From Salinivirgaceae bacterium (GTDB lineage: Bacteria > Bacteroidota > Bacteroidia > Bacteroidales > Salinivirgaceae): a stretch of 35,314 bases of DNA. Within the stretch, counting starts at the first letter, position 1; every line of letters starts with the position of its first letter. The notes under the pieces were generated by a model. That model had not been told where the DNA came from and searched no databases. It worked only from the letters and a program-made list of their open reading frames with translations. Positions 31,365 through 35,314 of this stretch are shown in pieces. Location: assembly GCA_002869335.1 (NCBI GenBank), contig PKTE01000306.1, forward strand, positions 1-35,314, read 5' to 3'. Both the position numbers and the translations under genes were made by a program.

Positions 31365-33992
31365 ATGCCCAATAATATCGACCATAAACTTTCTTCTTTA
31401 CTCCCTAGGCTCGAAGCCTTTTACTGGGAAATAAATCTAACCCAGAACACCATAAAATTCAATAACCCACAAGCCACACAAAATAATCAAACTCTTATTA
31501 ATCAATCTACTACAGAATTCCTCTCTAAATTAAGCAATAAGGATAGATTAGAGTTCGAAACACGTATTAATAATATAAAAGACAAACAAACAAATATACT
31601 TCAGCTGCATATTTCAATCTCTATCGAAAATGAAACTAAAACAATATTGCTAAATGGATCAGTTAATGAAACGGATTGCAATATTATTGAAGGACTTGGT
31701 TTGCCCTTTTTAAATAGGACTATTACTGAAGAAATACAACTCTATAAAGAATCCTCAATACTTGAAAAAGCACCTGTAATGATATGCCTAACAGATCTGG
31801 ACGGCAATGTACTATACAGTAATCCTGAGTTTTCTAAAATTACAGGTTATAGTTCTATAGAAGTCAAAAATAAAAATAGTCGTATATTAAAGTCCGGAGC
31901 TCATAATAAAGCATTTTATAAAAACCTTTGGGATACAATTCTGTCTGGAAAAACATGGGAAGGTAAAGTTTATAATAAACGAAAGAATGGCGAACTATAT
32001 TGGGAAAAGGCCGTAATTACACCCTATTATGATAAGAATTCAAATTTCAAGGGATTCATTAAAGCATCTGAAGAGATTACACAACAAGAAACCGTAAAAA
32101 AACAACTAAAAGCAGAACGTAATCTTTTCCTTTCAGGCCCAGTAATTGTTTTAAAATGGGATCCCTCAGTAGATGGTGGCATTACTTATGCCTCTCCAAA
32201 TATCAAAGGTGTTTTAGGATATAGTTCTGAGGAATTTATCAGTCAAATTAATTATATCGATATCATTCACCCAGATGATAAAGAACAAGTTGTAAATGAA
32301 ACTTACAATTATATAAACGAAAACAAATCTTTATCATTTATACAAAAATACAGATTAAAAACCCAAAACGGAGAATATAAGCATTTCATAGATCACACAA
32401 GTATTGAACGTGATGAAAACAATGAGATCATTAACTTCAGTGGTTATTTAATTGACAATACTGAATATATTGAAGCTCAAGTTGAGATGGAGAAAAGCGA
32501 GAGCAAATATAAAGATGTATTCAATACTGCAGGAGTAGGAATTATATACACAAATAAAGAGGGAATTATAGTTGATGCCAATAGAAAATTTGATGAACTT
32601 GTATTTGCAGAACCAGGAGAACTTATTGGTAAGTCGGCAATGGAACTTATAAATAAAAGATTACCGGGTAAAAGTGCCCGCGAACTTTTACCTATTTTAT
32701 TCCATATTTTAAAAGGTAACCGCATAGATCCCAAAGAGATACAAATTGAAGACAAATATTACGAAATACAATCGGATTACAACCCACATCTTCAAACTAG
32801 TATTGGAATCTTACGAGATATAACAGAACAAAAAATTGCAGCGCAAAAAGTTAGATACAGCGAACAGAAATACAAATATCTGGTAGACCAAATGAACGAC
32901 GGACTGGTAATTACTAATAAAGATGAAAAGCTAACGTTCATGAACCCTGCTGCCAAAAGAATTTTTGAAGGCAACATAGATATCTTTGAAAATGGTCGCA
33001 TTTTAGATATGGCCACCCCCACTTCAGCTGATATTATTACGCAACAAGAGAGCCTCAGAAGAAATGGTAAAGCCACCACATATTATATTGAAATTATTAC
33101 TAAAAACAATATCAAAAAGAATATTGAAGTATCTGCATCACCACTCTATAAAGACAACAAATACAATGGTTCATTTGGTATTTTAAGGGATATAACAGAA
33201 CAAGTAAGAGCTGAAATGGAGCTGAAATCTGCCTACTCACAAATGAAACTAATCAACCGCAAATTGCAAGAACATGCTCAGGAGTTGGAAATAGCAAAGG
33301 AAAAAGCAGAAGAAAGCGACAGACTAAAAACTGCATTTTTGGCCAACATATCTCACGAAATAAGAACACCTATGAATGGTATTGTAGGCTTTGCTCAACT
33401 TACAATGAATCCCGGATTAACAGAAGAAAAACGCAACACTTATCTCCAAATTATTACAGATAGTACAATGCAATTAGAATCTGTAGTAATGGATATTATT
33501 GATTTATCTAAAATAGAAGGTGGTGAAGCACGATTCAACAAAATAGAAATTGATTGCGAAGAAGTTATCACCGAAGCATATGAAAAGAATAGAAATGCGG
33601 CCGAAGAAAAGCAGCTTAATTATATAATAAACCTGGGAAATAACTTGCCACCAATTCAAACAGACAAAACCCGATTTAGACAAGTAATCAATATCCTTAT
33701 TGGCAACGCCATTAAATTTACGTCTGAAGGGAGTATTTCAATTGATTGTAAGGTGGACAATTCTATACTTGAAATTAAGGTTACAGATACAGGAATTGGA
33801 ATTGATGAAGAGCATCACGAAATCATTTTTGAACCTTTCAGGCAGGTTGAAATTGCAATGAAAAGGAAATTTGGAGGCACAGGACTAGGATTAACTATAG
33901 CTAAGAAAATTGCAGAGACTCTAGGAGGCAATATATATCTAGATTCAAAATTAAACGAAGGCAGCACATTTACATTTACCCACCCACTATAA
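31365..33992 (+). CDS. Multi-PAS sensor histidine kinase
   Basis: 875 residues, soluble (no membrane span or signal peptide). An N-terminal ~110-residue region without a clear family is followed by four PAS domains: ~130-245 (SILEKAPVMICLTDLDGNVLYSNPEF, with a PAC tail ending ITQQE), ~255-365 (GVLGYSSEEFISQINYIDIIHPDD), ~378-485 (YKDVFNTAGVGIIYTNKEGI) and ~495-625 (YLVDQMNDGLVITNKDEKLTFMNPAA). A coiled coil leads to HisKA with phospho-acceptor H664 in ISHEIRTPMNG, then HATPase_c: N-box IGNAIKFTSEGS, G1 DTGIGID, F-box EPFRQVE and G2 GGTGLGLTIA. No receiver domain and no adjacent response regulator, so it is an orphan kinase, and its output is unknown. Such PAS domains sense redox, light or small molecules; no heme or flavin Cys motif is evident. 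Confidence 0.93.
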   Translation: MPNNIDHKLSSLLPRLEAFYWEINLTQNTIKFNNPQATQNNQTLINQSTTEFLSKLSNKDRLEFETRINNIKDKQTNILQLHISISIENETKTILLNGSVNETDCNIIEGLGLPFLNRTITEEIQLYKESSILEKAPVMICLTDLDGNVLYSNPEFSKITGYSSIEVKNKNSRILKSGAHNKAFYKNLWDTILSGKTWEGKVYNKRKNGELYWEKAVITPYYDKNSNFKGFIKASEEITQQETVKKQLKAERNLFLSGPVIVLKWDPSVDGGITYASPNIKGVLGYSSEEFISQINYIDIIHPDDKEQVVNETYNYINENKSLSFIQKYRLKTQNGEYKHFIDHTSIERDENNEIINFSGYLIDNTEYIEAQVEMEKSESKYKDVFNTAGVGIIYTNKEGIIVDANRKFDELVFAEPGELIGKSAMELINKRLPGKSARELLPILFHILKGNRIDPKEIQIEDKYYEIQSDYNPHLQTSIGILRDITEQKIAAQKVRYSEQKYKYLVDQMNDGLVITNKDEKLTFMNPAAKRIFEGNIDIFENGRILDMATPTSADIITQQESLRRNGKATTYYIEIITKNNIKKNIEVSASPLYKDNKYNGSFGILRDITEQVRAEMELKSAYSQMKLINRKLQEHAQELEIAKEKAEESDRLKTAFLANISHEIRTPMNGIVGFAQLTMNPGLTEEKRNTYLQIITDSTMQLESVVMDIIDLSKIEGGEARFNKIEIDCEEVITEAYEKNRNAAEEKQLNYIINLGNNLPPIQTDKTRFRQVINILIGNAIKFTSEGSISIDCKVDNSILEIKVTDTGIGIDEEHHEIIFEPFRQVEIAMKRKFGGTGLGLTIAKKIAETLGGNIYLDSKLNEGSTFTFTHPL

Positions 33993-34048
33993 TTCAACGT
34001 TAGATATAAAGTTGAAGAATTATAAAAAGCTCAGTTACAGAAAAACAT

Positions 34049-34056
34049 TATCTTTG
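34049..34056 (+). promoter_or_regulatory. -7 element (TATCTTTG) of the yicC-gmk operon
   Basis: Exact TAnnTTTG match 18 bases before the yicC ATG, implying a very short leader. No TTTG box is found at the usual upstream distance. Confidence 0.42.
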
Positions 34057-34073
34057 GGCTTAAAATTCCATAT

Positions 34074-34949
34074 ATGATATATTCAATGACAGGATATGGC
34101 CGGGTAGTTAAAGATATACCAGGCAAAAAAATCACGATAGAAATTAAAACGCTCAATAGCAAACAATTTGACTTAAGTGTTAGAGTACCTAGCTATTATC
34201 GAGAAAAAGAGCTTGAAATTAGAAATAAACTAGCCAAAGAGCTGCTTAGAGGTAAAATCGACTTTTCGATGTACGTAGAACTAATTGACGAACAGACTAA
34301 TACAAGCATAAACGAAGCTATTTATAAAGGTTACTACAATCAGTTAGAATCGATTTATAAAGGTCTTGGAAAAGAATTACCTCCCGAAGCAACTGTAGAT
34401 ATTCTAAGATTACCAGATGTTTTAACCGCCGAGCATGCAACACTTGATGAAGAAGAGTGGTCACTAATAAACGATATTATTGAAGAAGCTATCGTAAGCT
34501 GCAATAGCTATAGACTTCAGGAAGGTCAAGCCATGTATGCTGACTTGCAGGAAAGAGTTAAAAACATTGGGTTACTCCTAAAAGAAATTGAACCGATTGA
34601 AAAAGAAAGAATAGAAAAAATTCGAGAACGAATTCGTACTAAACTGGAAGATTTTATCGATCCAGAAAAAGTCGACGAAAATCGTTTTGAACAAGAGTTG
34701 ATCCATTTTCTCGATAAGCTTGATGTTAATGAAGAAATGGTAAGACTTTCGAACCATTGCGAGTATTTCCTACAAACTATTGAAGAAGAAGGCGCCAATG
34801 GGAAAAAACTTGGTTTCATTAGCCAGGAAATAGGGCGTGAGATAAACACATTAGGATCAAAAGCCAATGAGGCTTCTATGCAAAAACTTGTAGTGCGTAT
34901 GAAAGATCAATTAGAAAAGATTAAAGAACAGTCGCTCAACATTTTATAA
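34074..34949 (+). CDS. yicC: YicC-family endoribonuclease
   Basis: 291 residues, normal for YicC. Starts [19 protein letters not shown], the family signature, and carries the YicC-like N-terminal domain (~1-155: [33 protein letters not shown]) and the C-terminal DUF1732 region (~205-291: [50 protein letters not shown]). E. coli YicC is an endoribonuclease that clips and destabilises RNAs such as RyhB; the role here is by family. The stop shares one base with the gmk ATG, the common yicC-gmk pair. Confidence 0.94.
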   Translation: MIYSMTGYGRVVKDIPGKKITIEIKTLNSKQFDLSVRVPSYYREKELEIRNKLAKELLRGKIDFSMYVELIDEQTNTSINEAIYKGYYNQLESIYKGLGKELPPEATVDILRLPDVLTAEHATLDEEEWSLINDIIEEAIVSCNSYRLQEGQAMYADLQERVKNIGLLLKEIEPIEKERIEKIRERIRTKLEDFIDPEKVDENRFEQELIHFLDKLDVNEEMVRLSNHCEYFLQTIEEEGANGKKLGFISQEIGREINTLGSKANEASMQKLVVRMKDQLEKIKEQSLNIL

Positions 34950-35314
34950 TGGACGGAAAATTAATAATTGTTTCAGCACCTTCTGGGAGTGGCAAAAGCA
35001 CATTGGTTGGACATTTAATGAAAACCATCGATAATCTTGTTTTTTCTATTTCGGCCACTAGCAGAAATCCAAGGGGTCCCGAAAAACATGGAGTTGAATA
35101 TTACTTTCTGGCAAAAGATGAATTTGAGCAAAAAATTGAAAATGATGAATTTGTAGAATGGGAAGAAGTATATACAGGTAGATATTATGGTACTCTCAAA
35201 TCAGAAGTAAAAAGGATTCGAGAATCCGGGCGATCTGTAATTTTTGATGTGGATGTTGTGGGAGGAGTTAATATCAAGAAAATATATGGTAGCGATGCTC
35301 TTTCAATTTTCATT
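34949..35314 (+). CDS. gmk: Guanylate kinase, 3'-truncated by the window edge
   Basis: Phosphorylates GMP (and dGMP) to GDP with ATP, cytosolic nucleotide metabolism. The 122 codons present begin [20 protein letters not shown] with the P-loop APSGSGKST, then [21 protein letters not shown] (the GMP-binding Ser/Arg/Tyr region), [16 protein letters not shown] and [11 protein letters not shown] (the Asp of the core). The rest of a normal ~190-residue enzyme lies beyond the window. The ATG overlaps the yicC stop by one base. Confidence 0.96.
   Translation, partial: MDGKLIIVSAPSGSGKSTLVGHLMKTIDNLVFSISATSRNPRGPEKHGVEYYFLAKDEFEQKIENDEFVEWEEVYTGRYYGTLKSEVKRIRESGRSVIFDVDVVGGVNIKKIYGSDALSIFI

Noticed and set aside
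33993-34048. Terminator after the histidine kinase
   Set aside because: TTCAAC/GTTGAA could form a 6-bp stem with a 12-base loop, but no T run follows.
1-35314. CRISPR arrays, tRNA or rRNA genes, insertion sequences, integrases, restriction or toxin-antitoxin modules
   Set aside because: No regularly spaced repeats, no cloverleaf with CCA end, and no transposase, integrase or defence-type protein was recognised on either strand.

Overview
The window looks like a chromosomal segment of a member of the Bacteroidota, probably of the Bacteroidales/Marinilabiliales type. The evidence is AT-rich coding with almost no Shine-Dalgarno sequences, several upstream regions carrying the Bacteroidota -7 element TAnnTTTG, a fused E1 alpha/beta 2-oxoacid dehydrogenase, a split transketolase, lipoproteins and carboxypeptidase-regulatory-like (CarboxypepD_reg) secreted proteins, and an ECF sigma factor with a short membrane partner and a Spy-like lipoprotein. 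The phylum call is inference from family content; genus cannot be set from sequence alone. I found no rRNA, tRNA, CRISPR array, IS element or prophage module.

Layout. 1-4384: the 3' end of murB, a CPA1 Na+/H+ antiporter with a TrkA-N-like tail and a TetR regulator on +, facing a two-gene minus operon (SiaC-like phosphoprotein, then a cysteine-rich probable DUF5714 protein). 4679-9613: a tight four-gene plus operon (E2 acyltransferase, fused E1, flavodoxin, dihydroorotate-dehydrogenase-like flavoprotein) closed by a hairpin terminator. 9730-10936: infC-rpmI-rplT on minus, with infC apparently starting at AUC. 11108-12877: a YfcE-type phosphodiesterase, an Hsp20 and a free-standing NUMOD4/HNH/HTH protein. 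13103-17044: a minus-strand run of vWA protein, transketolase C-terminal subunit, ECF sigma factor, single-pass probable anti-sigma protein and Spy-like lipoprotein. 17175-20462: Nif3-like protein, coiled-coil zinc-ribbon protein and a secreted TPR-like protein. 20574-24952: envelope and small secreted proteins, including a membrane protein/winged-helix regulator/beta-barrel module with two near-identical palindromic operators, and a lipoprotein. 25126-29393: sbcC and an sbcD that carries an in-frame stop codon. 29529-31184: an alanine/ornithine-racemase-like PLP enzyme and a GNAT acetyltransferase. 31365-35314: a multi-PAS histidine kinase, yicC and the 5' part of gmk.

How the genes work together. 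The E2-E1-flavodoxin-DHOD-like operon couples oxidation of a branched-chain or acetoin-type 2-oxoacid to flavin chemistry; its flavoprotein lacks the usual DHOD catalytic Cys. The sigma/anti-sigma/lipoprotein trio looks like an envelope-stress circuit: the outer tail of the probable anti-sigma has no basic residues, while the lipoprotein ends in an Arg/Gly/His-rich tail, which suggests the two may touch. The module at 22577-24086 looks autoregulated by its own winged-helix protein.

The points most worth a second look are the paired operators, the stop codon in sbcD, the AUC start of infC, the terminator hairpin inside the start of the TPR gene, and the acidic/basic tail pair. No clearly new defence or mobile system is visible; most of the window is core genome.
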